Shown: positions 45,132-56,485 of the stretch, in pieces
How positions within the stretch are numbered: position 1 is the stretch's first letter
Layout of the letters: every line of letters begins with the position of its first letter
Assembly (NCBI RefSeq): GCF_019132875.1
Contig: NZ_JAHSPF010000005.1
Coordinates: 124,001-188,000 of the forward strand
Reading direction: 5' to 3'
DNA: 64,000 nucleotides
From: Erwinia phyllosphaerae
GTDB lineage: Bacteria; Pseudomonadota; Gammaproteobacteria; Enterobacterales; Enterobacteriaceae
Notes under the pieces: model-generated
What the model saw: the letters and a program-made list of their open reading frames with translations, nothing else
The model's database searches: none
Told to the model about the DNA's origin: nothing
Program-made: the position numbers and the translations under genes

Positions 45132-45254
45132 TACTTACTCCCGGACGTAAAATTTTCAGGCATCATACGTGAAGTGTAGAGCCTCTCCCACCGTTGTGCA
45201 GAGCCTTGCCTGAGAGCTGAAGCGCAAAAGGGCAGCAAAAAGTGTCAGAAACAC

Positions 45255-45875
45255 CTAGTTCATCCAGCGATCTTTTTTCTTTCTGCTGGGGATCATGTGC
45301 GGCAGCAGCAGGCCCAGCAACAGGCCGATACCAGCAACGCCGCCACCATACATAAACCACTGCATAATAATGGTGCGCTGCTTATCGTCCAGCTGCACGT
45401 TAGCGGCATTCACCTTCTTCTGCGCAACGATCAGCTCGTTTCTAAGCTTTTGATTTTCTGCTTTCAGGCCGTTAATCGCGTTATCGCTACCCGCTACTTT
45501 CTTTTGCATCTCTGCCGTACGCTGATTCCAGCTGCCGTCGATATTCGCCAGCTTATCGGTCAGATCTTTGACCTGCTGTTCCAGCTGCGGCACGCGAGTA
45601 CGCAGGCTTGGCTGCTGGCTTAACTGTGCCAGCGGGATCCAGGAAGTATGTCCGCTGGCATCGCGAATCTGTCCATAATGAGTTTCATTATTGGTTTGCA
45701 CCAGCGTCACTTCTTCGCCCGCGTTGAGCGTGCCGGTCAGGCGGTAGCTGTCGCTGGGGCCGCTGCGCACCCAGGTAGAAAGCTCGTCGGAAATGTAGCG
45801 TTTTTCTTCGGCGTGGAGCGATGCGGCAACGCTAAAAGTCAGTAAAGTGAGGCCAATAAAATGCGTTTTTTTCAT
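45255..45875 (-). CDS. ygiM: YgiM-like SH3-domain membrane protein (TIGR04211)
   Basis: 206 residues: a signal peptide (ASLHA-E), a bacterial SH3 domain (25-95, STWVRSGPSDSYRLTGTLNA), a coiled coil (about 95-165) and a C-terminal membrane helix (WFMYGGGVAGIGLLLGLLLP) with a basic RKKKDRW end. Anchored in the inner membrane facing the periplasm. Function unknown. Between cca and ygiF as in E. coli. Confidence 0.93.
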   Translation of the reverse strand: MKKTHFIGLTLLTFSVAASLHAEEKRYISDELSTWVRSGPSDSYRLTGTLNAGEEVTLVQTNNETHYGQIRDASGHTSWIPLAQLSQQPSLRTRVPQLEQQVKDLTDKLANIDGSWNQRTAEMQKKVAGSDNAINGLKAENQKLRNELIVAQKKVNAANVQLDDKQRTIIMQWFMYGGGVAGIGLLLGLLLPHMIPSRKKKDRWMN

Positions 45876-46160
45876 TCGGAATCTTTTTTGTGAGAGCGGA
45901 AAAAAAGTAATGGCACAGTCTGGAGATGGCTCGCATAAAGCTAAATGAGAACTATCCTGGACTCGGTCCGTCGCGAGCCAGCGCGCAAAGCGCCACGAAA
46001 GTCAGGACAGCCAGAGGGGTTGTGCATTACTCTTTTCGTCATATCTGGCTGAGCCTCGTCCATATCCGGGCGGTTTTCGACGATGTGCCGAATAAAAGCC
46101 GACTACCCTGAGGTATAATCAGGCTTTTGTTAACCGTGCCGCTAATCTGATTAAGAAAAT
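45876..46160. promoter_or_regulatory. Divergent intergenic region ygiM / ygiF
   Basis: 285 bp; no gene. It holds promoters for the two divergent genes. A GAGGTATAATC stretch at about 46110-46120 could be a -10 for ygiF. Confidence 0.45.
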
Positions 46161-47462
46161 ATGACCATAGAAATCGAGTTAAAGTTCATTGCTACGCCCG
46201 AAAGCGCTGAAAAGCTGCCGACCTCTCTTGCTGCCTGGCCAAATCTGCATAGCGCACCGCAAAAATTGACCAATATCTATTTTGAAACGCCGGAGCGCCA
46301 GCTGCGGCGCTGGGACATGGGGCTGCGTATTCGTGGCTTTGGCGACAGCTATGAAATGACGTTGAAGGCGGCGGGGCAGACCGTCGGTGGCCTGCATCAG
46401 CGTCCGGAATACAATGTTCCGCTACAGGAACCGGTACTGGCTATCGACAAGCTGCCTGCGGAAATCTGGCCGCAAGGTTGCGATCTTCAGGCGCTACAGG
46501 CGCAGCTGAAGCCGCTGTTCAGCACCCATTTTGTGCGTGAAAAGTGGGTAGTTACTTACCTGAATAGCGAGATAGAAGTTGCTCTGGATCGCGGTGAAGT
46601 GCAGGCAAACGAGCTTAGCGAGCCGCTTAACGAAATTGAGCTGGAGCTGAAAAAAGGCGAGCGTGCCGAGCTGCTGGCTTTTGCTGCCGAACTGGCGGAA
46701 ATGGGCGGGTTGCGCCTGGGTAGCCTGAGCAAAGCGGCTCGCGGATATCAGCTTGCCCAGGGACAAACCCAGGCTGAACTGCGTCCGTTGCCTATCCTGA
46801 AAACCAGGCCGAAAGCCACGGTTGAAGAGGGGATGCGTGCCGCCTTCACGCTGGCGTTAAGCCAGTGGCAGCATCACGAAGAGCTGTGGATGCGCGGAAA
46901 CCCGGCAGCGCTGAAGGAAATTCATCAGGCACTGGAAACGCTGCGTCAGGCCTTTTCTCTGTTTGGTACGCTGGTGCCGCGCAAAGCAAGCAGCGAGCTA
47001 CGTCAACAGCTGGCCGCGCTGCAGGACAAGCTTTCGCAGGAAAAACTGCAGCCGACCCTCTGCTTTACGCCGCTCTGGCTACAGACCCAGTTAGCGCTTA
47101 CCAACTGGATAGCAAGCGACGGCTGGCGTTCATTTATGGATGCAAAGAGTGACAGCAAACTGCAGGGCTCTTTCAAACGCTTTTGCGACATCATGCTGGG
47201 CCGCCTTTCTGCCGATCTAAAAGAAACCTTTAGTCGGGTGCGTCAGGTAAATGAATATCAGGACAAGCTGGCCCGTTTGCAGCATCAGCTGCTGGCGGCA
47301 CGTCTGCTGGCCGGGGCTTATAGCGAAGCGGACGTCACCTCCTGGCTGGAGCTGTGGGAACAGCTGGCCCACGCCATTAAAACCCATCAGGAAGCCTGGC
47401 TGGAAACTTATCGCCAGCAGGCGCTGAAACAGCCGGTCTTCTGGAAAAACGGCAGCGCCTGA
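46161..47462 (+). CDS. ygiF: Inorganic triphosphatase YgiF (CYTH-CHAD)
   Basis: 433 residues (E. coli 433). N-terminal CYTH domain with the signature EIELKFIA; acidic/basic residues line the tunnel ([19 protein letters not shown]). A C-terminal CHAD domain follows from about 215. CYTH enzymes hydrolyse triphosphate with a metal cofactor. It is followed 34 bp later by glnE and probably co-transcribed, as in E. coli. Confidence 0.96.
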   Translation: MTIEIELKFIATPESAEKLPTSLAAWPNLHSAPQKLTNIYFETPERQLRRWDMGLRIRGFGDSYEMTLKAAGQTVGGLHQRPEYNVPLQEPVLAIDKLPAEIWPQGCDLQALQAQLKPLFSTHFVREKWVVTYLNSEIEVALDRGEVQANELSEPLNEIELELKKGERAELLAFAAELAEMGGLRLGSLSKAARGYQLAQGQTQAELRPLPILKTRPKATVEEGMRAAFTLALSQWQHHEELWMRGNPAALKEIHQALETLRQAFSLFGTLVPRKASSELRQQLAALQDKLSQEKLQPTLCFTPLWLQTQLALTNWIASDGWRSFMDAKSDSKLQGSFKRFCDIMLGRLSADLKETFSRVRQVNEYQDKLARLQHQLLAARLLAGAYSEADVTSWLELWEQLAHAIKTHQEAWLETYRQQALKQPVFWKNGSA

Positions 47463-47496
47463 TTTAAGCGCTGACCGACTACACAGGGAATTATCT

Positions 47497-50322
47497 ATGT
47501 CGCCTTTATCCTTAACGCCGTTGCCCCCGTTGCTCGCCGGACAGCTGAACGCTGACTGGCACGAAGCGGAGCCTGCGCTGCAGGCCGCCGTAGCCTTCAG
47601 CGATTTTATTAGCGAAAACCTGGCGCGCTACCCCGAGTGGCGGCAAATGCTGCTGGAAAAAACGCCGCAGCCGGATGAATGGCGGCATTACGCCGACTGG
47701 CTGGCGCAGGAGCTGGCTCAGGTGAAAACCGAAGCCGAGCTGATGCGCGAGCTACGCCTTTTCCGCCGTCACATGCTGACGCGTATCGCCTGGATGCAGG
47801 CGCTGTCGCTAAGCGCCACCGAAGAGACGCTACGGCAGTTAAGCGTACTGGCGGAAATACTGATCGTGGCGGCGCGCGACTGGCTATGGCAGGCCTGCTG
47901 TAACGAAATGGGCACGCCGGTTAATGCCAAAGGAGAACCGCAGCCGCTGCTGATTTTAGGCATGGGCAAGCTGGGCGGCGGCGAGCTGAATTTCTCTTCG
48001 GATATCGATCTGATTTTTACCTGGCCGGAGAACGGCGTTACCCGGGGCGGTCGCCGCGAGCTGGATAACGCGCAGTTTTTTACCCGGCTGGGGCAGCGGC
48101 TGATTAAAGTGCTGGATCAGCCAACCGCCGACGGCTTCGTCTACCGTGTCGATATGCGCCTGCGTCCTTTTGGCGACAGCGGGCCGCTGGTGCTGAGTTT
48201 TGCCGCGCTGGAAGATTACTATCAGGAGCAGGGCCGCGACTGGGAAAGGTATGCGATGGTCAAAGCGCGGCTGATGGGCGGTGCCGACGACCGCTGGAGC
48301 CAGGAGCTCGAGCAAATGCTGCGGCCTTTTATCTATCGCCGCTACATTGATTTCAGCGTCATTCAGTCGCTGCGCAATATGAAAAGCATGATTGCGCGCG
48401 AGGTACGCCGGCGTGGCCTGACCGACAACATCAAGCTGGGCGCGGGCGGCATCCGCGAAACGGAATTTATCGTGCAGGTATTTCAGCTAATTCGCGGCGG
48501 ACGTGAGCGCTCGCTACAGCTGCGCTCCTTTCTGCCGACGCTACAGGCTATAGATACACTGCATCTGTTACCAACCGAACAGGCACGGCAGCTGCGCGAG
48601 GCTTACCTGTATTTGCGCCGTCTGGAAAACCTCTTGCAAAGCATTAACGACGAGCAGACGCAGACGCTGCCGGTGGATGACCTCAATCGTGCTCGCCTGG
48701 CGTGGGCAATGGGGGTAGCCGACTGGTCGGCGCTGTATCAGCGGCTGGAGCAGCATATGGCCGCGGTACGCACGATTTTCGATGAGCTTATCGGCGACGA
48801 TGCGCCCGAAATCGCAGAAGGAAAGGAGGCGGACGAATATGGCGTGCTGTGGCAGGACCGGCTGGAAGAGCCGGAGCTGGCTCCGCTGGTGCCGCAGCTG
48901 GCCGCTTCTGCCCAGCAGCACCTGCTGCGGGTCATTAACGAGTTTCGGCAGGATGTGGATAAACGCACCATCGGCCCGCGCGGTCGTCAGGCGCTGGATC
49001 AGCTGATGCCCAGACTGCTGGGCGAGGTTTGCCCGCGACCCGATGCGGACGTCACGCTCAGCCGTCTGACGCCGCTGCTGCTGGGCGTGGTCACGCGCTC
49101 GACCTATCTTGAACTGCTGACGGAGTATCCCGGCGCGCTCAAGCACCTGATTCGCCTGTGTGCGGCTTCGCCGATGGTGGCCAGCCAGCTGGCGCGTTAT
49201 CCGCTCTTGCTGGACGAACTGCTTGATCCGGCAACGCTGTATCAGCCCACGGCCACGGACGCCTATCGCGATGAGCTGCGGCAGTATTTGCTGCGTATTC
49301 CCGAAGAGGATGAAGAGCAGCAGCTGGAGGCGCTGCGCCAGTTTAAGCAGGCGCAGCATCTGCGTATTGCCGCTGCCGACATTGCCGGAACGCTGCCGGT
49401 GATGAAGGTGAGCGATCATCTGACCTGGCTGGCTGAAGCCATTATTGAGCAGGTGGTGCGGCAGACCTGGCAAATGATGGTGCAGCGCTATGGCCGTCCC
49501 GATCATCTGCAGGATCCGCAGGAGCGGGGCTTTGCCGTGATTGGCTACGGCAAGCTGGGCGGCTGGGAGCTGGGCTACAGTTCGGATCTGGATCTGGTTT
49601 TTCTACATGATTGTCCCGCAGAAGCGGTAACGGACGGCGAGCGCAGTATTGACGGCCGCCAGTTCTATCTACGGCTTGCTCAGCGCATTATGCACCTGTT
49701 CAGCACGCGGACGTCATCCGGCATTTTGTACGAGGTAGATGCGCGGCTGCGTCCTTCCGGCGCGGCGGGCATGCTGGTCAGTACCTTTGCCGCGTTTGAC
49801 GACTATCAGCGTCATGAAGCCTGGACCTGGGAACACCAGGCGCTGGTAAGGGCGCGCATCGTCTTTGGCGATGCGGCGCTAAGCCAGCGTTTTTCCGCTA
49901 TCCGTCGCGGCGTTCTTTGCCTGCCTCGCGAGGCGGAAAAGCTGAAAACGGAGGTGCGGGAAATGCGCGAGAAGATGCGCGCCCACCTTGGCAGCAAGCA
50001 AAAAGGACAGTGGGATATCAAAGCGGATCGAGGCGGCATCACCGATATTGAATTCATTACGCAATATCTGGTCTTACGCTATGCCGCTGCGGAACCGGAG
50101 CTAACGCGCTGGTCTGATAACGTGCGGATTCTGGCGCTGCTGGCTCACCATGGCAATATGCGCGAGGAAGAGGCCGAGGCGCTAACCAGCGCTTACGTGA
50201 CGCTTCGCGATGAGCTGCATCATTTAGCGCTACAGGCGCTGCCGGGCCAGCTCGCGCCAGAGGCGTTCAGCGCGGAGCAGGCCGTGGTAAATGCCAGCTG
50301 GCAACGCTGGTTTGAGGCGTGA
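47497..50322 (+). CDS. glnE: Glutamine synthetase adenylyltransferase/deadenylase GlnE
   Basis: 941 residues (E. coli 946). Two nucleotidyltransferase domains each carry a G-[GS]-x9-D-x-D motif: [18 protein letters not shown] (about 153-170) for deadenylation and [19 protein letters not shown] (about 683-701) for adenylylation, with helical regulatory domains between. It controls glutamine synthetase activity in response to PII proteins and glutamine. Sits between ygiF and hldE as in E. coli. Confidence 0.98.
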   Translation: MSPLSLTPLPPLLAGQLNADWHEAEPALQAAVAFSDFISENLARYPEWRQMLLEKTPQPDEWRHYADWLAQELAQVKTEAELMRELRLFRRHMLTRIAWMQALSLSATEETLRQLSVLAEILIVAARDWLWQACCNEMGTPVNAKGEPQPLLILGMGKLGGGELNFSSDIDLIFTWPENGVTRGGRRELDNAQFFTRLGQRLIKVLDQPTADGFVYRVDMRLRPFGDSGPLVLSFAALEDYYQEQGRDWERYAMVKARLMGGADDRWSQELEQMLRPFIYRRYIDFSVIQSLRNMKSMIAREVRRRGLTDNIKLGAGGIRETEFIVQVFQLIRGGRERSLQLRSFLPTLQAIDTLHLLPTEQARQLREAYLYLRRLENLLQSINDEQTQTLPVDDLNRARLAWAMGVADWSALYQRLEQHMAAVRTIFDELIGDDAPEIAEGKEADEYGVLWQDRLEEPELAPLVPQLAASAQQHLLRVINEFRQDVDKRTIGPRGRQALDQLMPRLLGEVCPRPDADVTLSRLTPLLLGVVTRSTYLELLTEYPGALKHLIRLCAASPMVASQLARYPLLLDELLDPATLYQPTATDAYRDELRQYLLRIPEEDEEQQLEALRQFKQAQHLRIAAADIAGTLPVMKVSDHLTWLAEAIIEQVVRQTWQMMVQRYGRPDHLQDPQERGFAVIGYGKLGGWELGYSSDLDLVFLHDCPAEAVTDGERSIDGRQFYLRLAQRIMHLFSTRTSSGILYEVDARLRPSGAAGMLVSTFAAFDDYQRHEAWTWEHQALVRARIVFGDAALSQRFSAIRRGVLCLPREAEKLKTEVREMREKMRAHLGSKQKGQWDIKADRGGITDIEFITQYLVLRYAAAEPELTRWSDNVRILALLAHHGNMREEEAEALTSAYVTLRDELHHLALQALPGQLAPEAFSAEQAVVNASWQRWFEA

Positions 50323-50406
50323 AAGGAGCACAATGTGCGGGATCGCCGCCATGTGCTATCATCGCGCGCACTATTTTTTGACTGATTGCAGCCTGGAGTA
50401 TCTGGA

Positions 50407-51834
50407 ATGAAAATTACGCTGCCCGATTTTAACCGTGCGGGTGTTCTGGTTGTTGGCGACGTGATGCTGGATCGCTACTGGTATGGGCCAACCAGCCGTA
50501 TCTCTCCCGAAGCTCCGGTTCCGGTGGTGAAGGTAGACAATGTGGAAGAGCGTCCCGGCGGCGCGGCCAACGTGGCGATGAACATTGCCTCGCTTGGCGC
50601 CAGCTCTTGTCTGGTCGGCCTGACCGGCGTGGACGATGCCGCGCGCGCGCTGAATGAAACGCTGACCAACGTTAACGTGCAGTGTGATTTTGTGGCCGTT
50701 ACCACGCATCCAACCATCACCAAACTGCGCGTGCTGTCCCGCAACCAGCAGCTGATCCGTCTGGACTTTGAAGAGGGATTTGACGGCATTGACGTCGAAC
50801 CGCTGCATCAGCGCATTCGTCAGGCGCTACCGGCGGCGGGCGCTCTGGTGCTTTCAGACTATGCCAAAGGCGCGCTGGCCAGCGTGGAAAGCATTATTCG
50901 TATCGCCCGCGAGGCAAACGTACCGGTGCTGGTCGATCCCAAAGGCACGGATTTTGAACGTTATCGCGGCGCGACTATCCTGACGCCAAACCTTTCAGAA
51001 TTTGAAGCGGTAGCGGGTAAGTGCAAAGACGAAGCGGAAATTGTCGAGCGTGGCATGGCGTTGATGCAGCAGTTTGAGCTGTCGGCGCTGCTGGTTACGC
51101 GTTCGGAAAACGGCATGACGCTGTTGCAGCCTGGCAAAGAGCCTTTCCATTTACCTACGCAGGCGCAGGAAGTGTATGACGTAACTGGCGCAGGCGATAC
51201 GGTCATTGGCGTGCTGGCCGCCGCGCTGGCCGCAGGCAATACGCTGGAAGAGAGCTGCTTTTTAGCTAACGCCGCCGCAGGCGTGGTGGTAGGCAAGCTG
51301 GGTACGTCCACCGTCTCCACGGTTGAGTTGGAAAACGCGATTCGCGCCCGTCCTGAATCAGGCTTTGGCGTGATGACGGAAGCGCAGTTAAAAGATGCGG
51401 TTGCGCTGGCGCGTCGTCGCGGCGAAAAAGTGGTGATGACCAATGGCTGCTTTGACATTCTGCATGCCGGGCACGTTTCCTATCTTGCCAACGCGCGTAA
51501 GCTCGGCGACCGCCTGATCGTGGCCGTTAACAGCGACGCCTCTACCAAACGGCTGAAAGGCGAAAGCCGTCCGGTCAATCCGCTGGAAAACCGCATGATC
51601 GTGTTAGGCGCGCTGGAAGCCGTCGACTGGGTGGTGGCGTTTGAAGAGGATACGCCGCAGCGAGTGATTGCCGATATTCTGCCGGACCTGCTGGTAAAAG
51701 GCGGCGATTACAAACCGGAAGAGATTGCGGGCAGTGAAGAAGTTTGGGCAAACGGCGGCGAAGTGCGCGTGCTGAATTTCGAAGACGGTATCTCTACCAG
51801 CAACATCATTAAGGCGATTCAGTCGAAAAAGTAA
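50407..51834 (+). CDS. hldE: Bifunctional heptose kinase / adenylyltransferase HldE
   Basis: 475 residues from the ATG with GGAG upstream ([20 protein letters not shown]). The N-terminal ribokinase-like domain has the [11 protein letters not shown] catalytic motif; the C-terminal cytidylyltransferase-fold domain has [13 protein letters not shown]. It makes ADP-heptose precursors for the LPS inner core. The upstream in-frame start adds seven residues and lacks support. Confidence 0.97.
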   Translation: MKITLPDFNRAGVLVVGDVMLDRYWYGPTSRISPEAPVPVVKVDNVEERPGGAANVAMNIASLGASSCLVGLTGVDDAARALNETLTNVNVQCDFVAVTTHPTITKLRVLSRNQQLIRLDFEEGFDGIDVEPLHQRIRQALPAAGALVLSDYAKGALASVESIIRIAREANVPVLVDPKGTDFERYRGATILTPNLSEFEAVAGKCKDEAEIVERGMALMQQFELSALLVTRSENGMTLLQPGKEPFHLPTQAQEVYDVTGAGDTVIGVLAAALAAGNTLEESCFLANAAAGVVVGKLGTSTVSTVELENAIRARPESGFGVMTEAQLKDAVALARRRGEKVVMTNGCFDILHAGHVSYLANARKLGDRLIVAVNSDASTKRLKGESRPVNPLENRMIVLGALEAVDWVVAFEEDTPQRVIADILPDLLVKGGDYKPEEIAGSEEVWANGGEVRVLNFEDGISTSNIIKAIQSKK

Positions 51835-51854
51835 GTCTGAACGTAACCGACCAG

Positions 51855-51877
51855 GGTGCCGTGATAATCGCGGCACC
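51855..51877. terminator. Hairpin between hldE and ubiK
   Basis: GGTGCCG and CGGCACC stem around TGATAATCG between two convergent genes; short T stretches on each side. Confidence 0.65.
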
Positions 51878-51889
51878 TTGTCAGAAAAT

Positions 51890-52177
51890 TTACTGCATAT
51901 CTTCTGTTTTCAACACTTCTTTCGGCGTGTTATCCACGTGACGGCTTTCCAGCTCGGCAATGCGGCTTTCCAGCGCCGCCAGTTTTTCGCGGGTGCGCAG
52001 CAGTACCTGCGTCTGCACGTCAAACTCTTCGCGGTTAACCAGATCCAGACGGGTCAGCTGTGACTGTAAGGTCTGACGAATCTTCTTCTCGACGTCGTCG
52101 CCAAACTCGCGGATCCCTTTTGGCATAGATTCATGAACCTGGCGGGCAAGTTGTTCAATTTTTTTTGGGTCAATCAT
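51890..52177 (-). CDS. ubiK: Ubiquinone biosynthesis accessory factor UbiK
   Basis: 95 residues from the ATG at 52177, which has GGAAG 5 nt upstream ([20 protein letters not shown]). Amphipathic helix followed by a C-terminal coiled coil ([18 protein letters not shown]), as in the BMFP family. UbiK (YqiC) joins UbiJ in the aerobic ubiquinone complex. The longer upstream frame is ignored. Confidence 0.93.
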   Translation of the reverse strand: MIDPKKIEQLARQVHESMPKGIREFGDDVEKKIRQTLQSQLTRLDLVNREEFDVQTQVLLRTREKLAALESRIAELESRHVDNTPKEVLKTEDMQ

Positions 52178-52326
52178 GGCGGCTTCCTGATAGCGACAAA
52201 GTTTTGTTAAGTGTAATGCCATAACCTGAAAGGTTAAACCCAAAAACGCCAAAGCGACAAAATGGCTAAGGATTTGCCTGTTTTGTTCGTTGCCCTGCTA
52301 TTTTTTCGGCGTTATAGTAAACGGGC

Positions 52327-52476
52327 TTATTCTCAGGGCGGGGCGAAATTCCCCACCGGCGGTAAATCAGCTACGGCTGAAAGCCCGCGAGCGCTTCAGA
52401 TCTTCCAGGTCTGAAGGTCAGCAGATCCGGTGTAATTCCGGGGCCGACGGTTAAAGTCCGGATGGGAGAGGGTAAC
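52327..52476 (+). promoter_or_regulatory. FMN riboswitch (RFN element) upstream of ribB
   Basis: The conserved RFN blocks appear in order: TCAGGGCGGGGCGAAATTCC, CCACCGGCGGTAAATC, AGCCCGCGAGCG, GGTCAGCAGATCCGGTG, TTCCGGGGCCGACGG and AGTCCGGATGGGAGAGG. It senses FMN and represses ribB expression. It lies about 100 nt before the ribB start, with a C/T-rich region after it where expression-platform pairing is expected. Confidence 0.96.
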
Positions 52477-52573
52477 GTATCCTGTCGGGCTTATACCCGC
52501 CTCGCCGTTATTTTTTGCGCTCCTAAGTTCGCCCTGATTCTGGTAACTCATAGAAAACAAAGGATTACTTACC

Positions 52574-53230
52574 ATGAATCAGACGCTTCTTTCTGAATTT
52601 GGCACGCCGGAACAGCGTGTTGAACGTGCCATCGACGCCTTACGCAACGGGCGTGGCGTGATGGTGTTAGATAATGAAGATCGTGAAAACGAAGGCGATA
52701 TGATTTTCGCCGCAGAAACCATGACCGTTGAGCAGATGGCGCTGACCATCAGACACGGCAGCGGCATTGTTTGCCTGTGCCTGACTGAAGAACGTCGCCG
52801 CCAGCTTGAACTGCCGATGATGGTGGAAAACAATACCAGCTCTTTTGGTACCGGTTTTACCGTCACCATTGAAGCGGCGGAAGGCGTCACCACCGGCGTT
52901 TCTGCTACAGATCGCATTACCACTATCCGCGCCGCTATTGCTGATAACGCCAAACCGAGCGATTTACATCGTCCGGGACACGTGTTTCCTCTGCGCGCGC
53001 GCGAAGGCGGCGTATTGACCCGCGGCGGCCATACGGAAGCCACTATCGATCTGGTTACGCTGGCCGGCTTCAAACCCGCTGGCGTACTGTGCGAGCTGAC
53101 CAATGACGATGGCTCTATGGCACACGCGCCGGAAGCTATCGAATTTGCAAAGCAGCACGCTATGCCGGTCGTCACCATTGACGATCTGGTTGCCTGGCGC
53201 CGTAGCCGCGAAACGCGTCAGGCAAGCTAG
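52574..53230 (+). CDS. ribB: 3,4-dihydroxy-2-butanone-4-phosphate synthase RibB
   Basis: 218 residues (E. coli 217). The acidic metal-binding loop [18 protein letters not shown] and the [20 protein letters not shown] block are present, with the C-terminal [11 protein letters not shown]. It converts ribulose 5-phosphate to the four-carbon precursor of riboflavin. Controlled by the FMN riboswitch directly upstream. Confidence 0.98.
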   Translation: MNQTLLSEFGTPEQRVERAIDALRNGRGVMVLDNEDRENEGDMIFAAETMTVEQMALTIRHGSGIVCLCLTEERRRQLELPMMVENNTSSFGTGFTVTIEAAEGVTTGVSATDRITTIRAAIADNAKPSDLHRPGHVFPLRAREGGVLTRGGHTEATIDLVTLAGFKPAGVLCELTNDDGSMAHAPEAIEFAKQHAMPVVTIDDLVAWRRSRETRQAS

Positions 53231-53361
53231 GCTATTTCGGCTGTTTACCCGCACTGCGTTAACAGCCTTGCCAGGATCCCGCTACGGCGGGATCGGGCTA
53301 TTAGCAATCTGAAAAACCATTAACTGAACCTGAACGCCCGCCTGCACCACGCTCTTGATCC
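53231..53361. terminator. ribB downstream region with terminator-like hairpin
   Basis: GATCCCGCTACGGCGGGATC at about 53274-53293 forms a perfect stem with a short loop, some 45 bp after ribB. No T run follows. Confidence 0.55.
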
Positions 53362-53483
53362 TGCTTCTTTACTCCGCACCTGCTTTTTTACTTCGCATCT
53401 TGCTCTTTTTACTTCGCTCCTTGCACTCTTTGCTCCGCACCTTGCTCTCTTTACTTCGCGCCTGTTCTCTTTATTCCGCCTTT
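53362..53483. repeat. Six tandem 19-21 bp repeats before ygiD
   Basis: Units start TGCTYT and end CGCRCCT; consensus TGCTCTCTTTACTTCGCRCC. The spacing stays 19-21 bp over six copies at 53362, 53381, 53401, 53422, 53443 and 53463. A frame across them is open but gives a Leu-rich, unconvincing product. Confidence 0.85.
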
Positions 53484-53723
53484 GCTTGCTGCGCTGTAAG
53501 TCGTTACAACATTAAACAGGCATGCACCCCATACCTGTCTGTACGTCATAGCGTGGATCTTTGTCTGGTACGACGCTCATGCCCACAGCTTGTTAATAAA
53601 AAACCTCTGGAAAAGCATTTTTTTTACTCAAAATTACTGACGATCATCATCAGGCTTATCCGGGTTTATCCAGGCAAAAAAGAGCGTAACCTGGTGGCTA
53701 TAAAGTTACTCAGAGGAATTATC
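53484..53723. other. Leader region of ygiD
   Basis: 240 bp between the repeat array and the ygiD start, without a gene of its own. The frame upstream of the ygiD start stays open but has no protein-like character. Confidence 0.5.
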
Positions 53724-54506
53724 ATGACGCATTCGATGCCTGCGCTATTTCTGGGACACGGCAGCCCGATGAACGTGCTGGAAGAAAATGTATATACCGA
53801 AGCCTGGCGCAAGCTGGGACAAGATCTGCCGCGCCCGAAAGGGATTATTGCCGTCTCCGCACACTGGTACACGCGCGGCACGGCGGTAACCGCAATGGAA
53901 AACCCCCGCACCATCCATGATTTTGGCGGCTTTCCACAGGCACTATTTGATACGCGCTATCCCGCGCCGGGGTCCCCTTCATTAGCAAAAAAAGTGGCGG
54001 AAGCGCTTGCTCCCGTAGACGTGCAGCTGGATCGCGAGTGGGGCTTCGATCACGGTAGCTGGGGCGTGTTGATAAAAATGTACCCGGAAGCGGATATCCC
54101 GGTGGTGCAGCTTAGCGTGGACGGGACGAAACCTGCCGCATACCATTTTGAACTGGGCCGCAAGCTGGCCGCGCTACGTGAGCAGGGCATCATGATCGTC
54201 GCCAGCGGCAACGTGGTGCACAATTTGCGTATGGCTCGCTGGGCGGCACAGGCGGAACCTTATGACTGGGCCGCGTCGTTTAATAACTATGTTCGCGACA
54301 ATCTGGCATGGGAAGGCGCAGCGGAGGAGCATCCGCTGGTTAACTTTATGCAGCATGAGGGGGCCGGACTTTCTAATCCGACGCCTGAGCACTATCTGCC
54401 GTTGCTTTACGTGCTGGGCGCACGGCTGCCGGGCGAAGCCGTGTCCATACCGGTAGACGGGCTGGAGATGGCTTCGCTAAGTATGCTTTCGGTAAAGATT
54501 GGCTGA
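53724..54506 (+). CDS. ygiD: 4,5-DOPA-extradiol-dioxygenase family protein YgiD
   Basis: 260 residues from the ATG with AGAGGAA 6 nt upstream (MTHSMPALFLGHGSPMNVLE). LigB-type non-heme iron ligands are visible in FLGHGSP, AVSAHWYTRG and GFDHGSWGVL, and SGNVVHNL follows. E. coli YgiD cleaves DOPA in vitro; the physiological substrate is unknown. It is convergent with ygiC, with 4 bp between stops. Confidence 0.94.
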   Translation: MTHSMPALFLGHGSPMNVLEENVYTEAWRKLGQDLPRPKGIIAVSAHWYTRGTAVTAMENPRTIHDFGGFPQALFDTRYPAPGSPSLAKKVAEALAPVDVQLDREWGFDHGSWGVLIKMYPEADIPVVQLSVDGTKPAAYHFELGRKLAALREQGIMIVASGNVVHNLRMARWAAQAEPYDWAASFNNYVRDNLAWEGAAEEHPLVNFMQHEGAGLSNPTPEHYLPLLYVLGARLPGEAVSIPVDGLEMASLSMLSVKIG

Positions 54507-54510
54507 AAGC

Positions 54511-55671
54511 TTACTCAATAAACGTATGCGGATAAAAGCGCGAAAGATCCTGGGTGATCAGGGCACGATCTTCACGCAGACCAATACCGGCTGGCAGATC
54601 GTCTATCAGCCAGCTACCGATAAGCGTATAGCTGTCGCCAAACTTTGGTAGCGGATGGAACTGCTGAACGATCATGCCTTCTTCACCATAAGGGCCATCT
54701 GCGCGAGCGATCTCTTTGCCGTTTTCCACAATGCGGATGTTGGCGCCTTCACGTGAAAATAGCGGTTTAACCACATATCTATCCATCGCCGGGACGCTGT
54801 CTTCAGCAAAATAAGCGGGCAGCAGGTTAGGATGATTGGGAAACATTTTCCACAGCAGCGGCAGCAGTGCCTTATTGGAAATAATGCTTTTCCAGCCCGG
54901 CTCCAGCCAGCGCACGCCCGCGTCGGCCAGCTTGGTAGAAAAGGTTTCCCGCAGCATAAACTCCCAGGGGTAGAGCTTGAAGAGATTGCTAATCACCTGG
55001 TCGTGAACATCGGTAAACTGGCCTTTTTCGCCCAGGCCAATTTCGTCGATATAGAGAAACTCGCTCGGCAAGCCCGCTTCCGTCGCACAATCCTGCAGAT
55101 ATTGCACCGTGCCGCGATCTTCATCCGTATCGCGGCAGCAGGCAAAATGCAGCCAGCTGAAGCCGTGCTGCTGATGCAGTGCCGCAAAGCGCTCTATCAG
55201 CTTCTCCTGAAGGCTATTGAACTGATCGCTACCGGCAGGTAGCCGCCCAGCGCTGAGCTGATCCTCCAGCCAGATCCATTGGAAAAAAGCCGCCTCGTAC
55301 AGAGAAGTTGGCGTATCGGCGTTATTCTCCAGCAGTTTAGCATCGCCATGACCGTCCCATGCCAGATCCAGACGCGAATAGAGCGAAGGCTGGCTGGTCT
55401 TCCAGGATGTGCGGACAAAATCCCAGGTATGCTTTGGAATGCGGAACTTAGCCAGCAGCTCTTCGCTGTTGACCACTTTGTCCACCACCTGTAAACACAT
55501 CTGATGCAGTTCGCCGGTTACGTCTTCCAGCCTCTCAATCTGCTGCAGCGTGAACTGGTAATAAGCATCTTCGCACCAGTAGGGCTCGCCGTGCATGGTG
55601 TGGAAGCGAAAGCCGTATTCAGTGGCTTTTTCGCGCCAGTCGGGGCGTTCTGCAATAGCCAGACGTTGCAC
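54511..55671 (-). CDS. ygiC: Glutathionylspermidine synthase-like ATP-grasp protein YgiC
   Basis: 386 residues, the E. coli length. C-terminal ATP-grasp region with [19 protein letters not shown] and the start [20 protein letters not shown]. It lacks the amidase half of the bifunctional Gsp enzyme, as in all YgiC proteins. Substrate unknown. The start lies 2 bp after the ygiB stop, so it is co-transcribed with ygiB and perhaps tolC. Confidence 0.94.
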   Translation of the reverse strand: MQRLAIAERPDWREKATEYGFRFHTMHGEPYWCEDAYYQFTLQQIERLEDVTGELHQMCLQVVDKVVNSEELLAKFRIPKHTWDFVRTSWKTSQPSLYSRLDLAWDGHGDAKLLENNADTPTSLYEAAFFQWIWLEDQLSAGRLPAGSDQFNSLQEKLIERFAALHQQHGFSWLHFACCRDTDEDRGTVQYLQDCATEAGLPSEFLYIDEIGLGEKGQFTDVHDQVISNLFKLYPWEFMLRETFSTKLADAGVRWLEPGWKSIISNKALLPLLWKMFPNHPNLLPAYFAEDSVPAMDRYVVKPLFSREGANIRIVENGKEIARADGPYGEEGMIVQQFHPLPKFGDSYTLIGSWLIDDLPAGIGLREDRALITQDLSRFYPHTFIE

Positions 55672-55673
55672 GT

Positions 55674-56342
55674 TTAACCTCCGAAAGTCCGGCGGGAACC
55701 GGACGTTGCGCTGCTGCGCTGCATAGTGGACTGCTTCGCGACGCTTTCACCAAAGCCGCCGCGCGTTACCGTGCTGGTGGTCATTGGTTTTGGCGCCAGC
55801 GCGGATTTTGGTACGGTCATAGTGCGGCCCGGCGTGGCGGCACCAAAGCTTTTACCGCTGGCGTCAACGAATTTGCCGTTGGCCGGGCTGCCCGGCGAGC
55901 GTGAGGTAAACAGCGGCTGCTGCGCAAAGCCTGCACCGCCGCCCATCAGGCGTCCCATCATATAACCCGCCATTAAAGGCATCCAGAAGCTGCCGCTTTG
56001 CTGCGACTCTGCATTGGTCGTGCCGACCCCGGCCTGAGCAGGCGCTTTCTGACACTGGCCTTCGCCAAATTCCGCCACGCAGTCTTCGCGGGTAGCATAT
56101 TTTGGCGCGGTCTTCTCCGCCTCTTTTTTGGCATTATTGTAAGCAGTGGTGCACTGCTCGCTCTTGCCGGGATTGGCTGAAGAACAGTCATCGGCGTTCT
56201 GATACAGCGAGACGGTTTCATCCGTTTTTTCACAGCCGGCAAGCATAAACACCGCGGTAACCGCCAGGGCTACCGGTGTAAGGTGACGTGCGCTCCAGCT
56301 TTTGCGAAAGGAGGCATGGTTAATTTTTTTTGTCCGTTTCAT
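55674..56342 (-). CDS. ygiB: YgiB-like DUF1190 lipoprotein
   Basis: 222 residues from the second of two adjacent ATGs, matching E. coli YgiB ([20 protein letters not shown]). A lipoprotein-like signal ends VFMLAGCEK with the lipobox Cys. The mature part has a [18 protein letters not shown] motif with paired cysteines, and a disordered Gly/Ser/Thr-rich C-terminus ([20 protein letters not shown]). Function unknown; neighbours tolC and ygiC are conserved. Confidence 0.93.
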   Translation of the reverse strand: MKRTKKINHASFRKSWSARHLTPVALAVTAVFMLAGCEKTDETVSLYQNADDCSSANPGKSEQCTTAYNNAKKEAEKTAPKYATREDCVAEFGEGQCQKAPAQAGVGTTNAESQQSGSFWMPLMAGYMMGRLMGGGAGFAQQPLFTSRSPGSPANGKFVDASGKSFGAATPGRTMTVPKSALAPKPMTTSTVTRGGFGESVAKQSTMQRSSATSGSRRTFGG

Positions 56343-56459
56343 CATATTTCGTCCTGAGCCCAAAGGTACTGCTTAGGATAGGGGAACGACGGTGGAAAAT
56401 GAAGCAACAGGTAAGGGTTGGTAAGGGATCTTTACTTAGTTATACGTTTGAAATTAAAA

Positions 56460-56478
56460 GGGGCAGCGTCGCTGCCCC
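56460..56478 (-). terminator. Terminator of tolC
   Basis: A GGGGCAGCGTCGCTGCCCC palindrome lies 7 bp after the tolC stop, with TTTT following on the minus strand. Confidence 0.85.
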
Positions 56479-56485
56479 AAAACGC

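Noticed and set aside
48568..49506. 312-residue frame antisense to glnE
   Set aside because: Shadow of the second half of glnE; no start context and no family.
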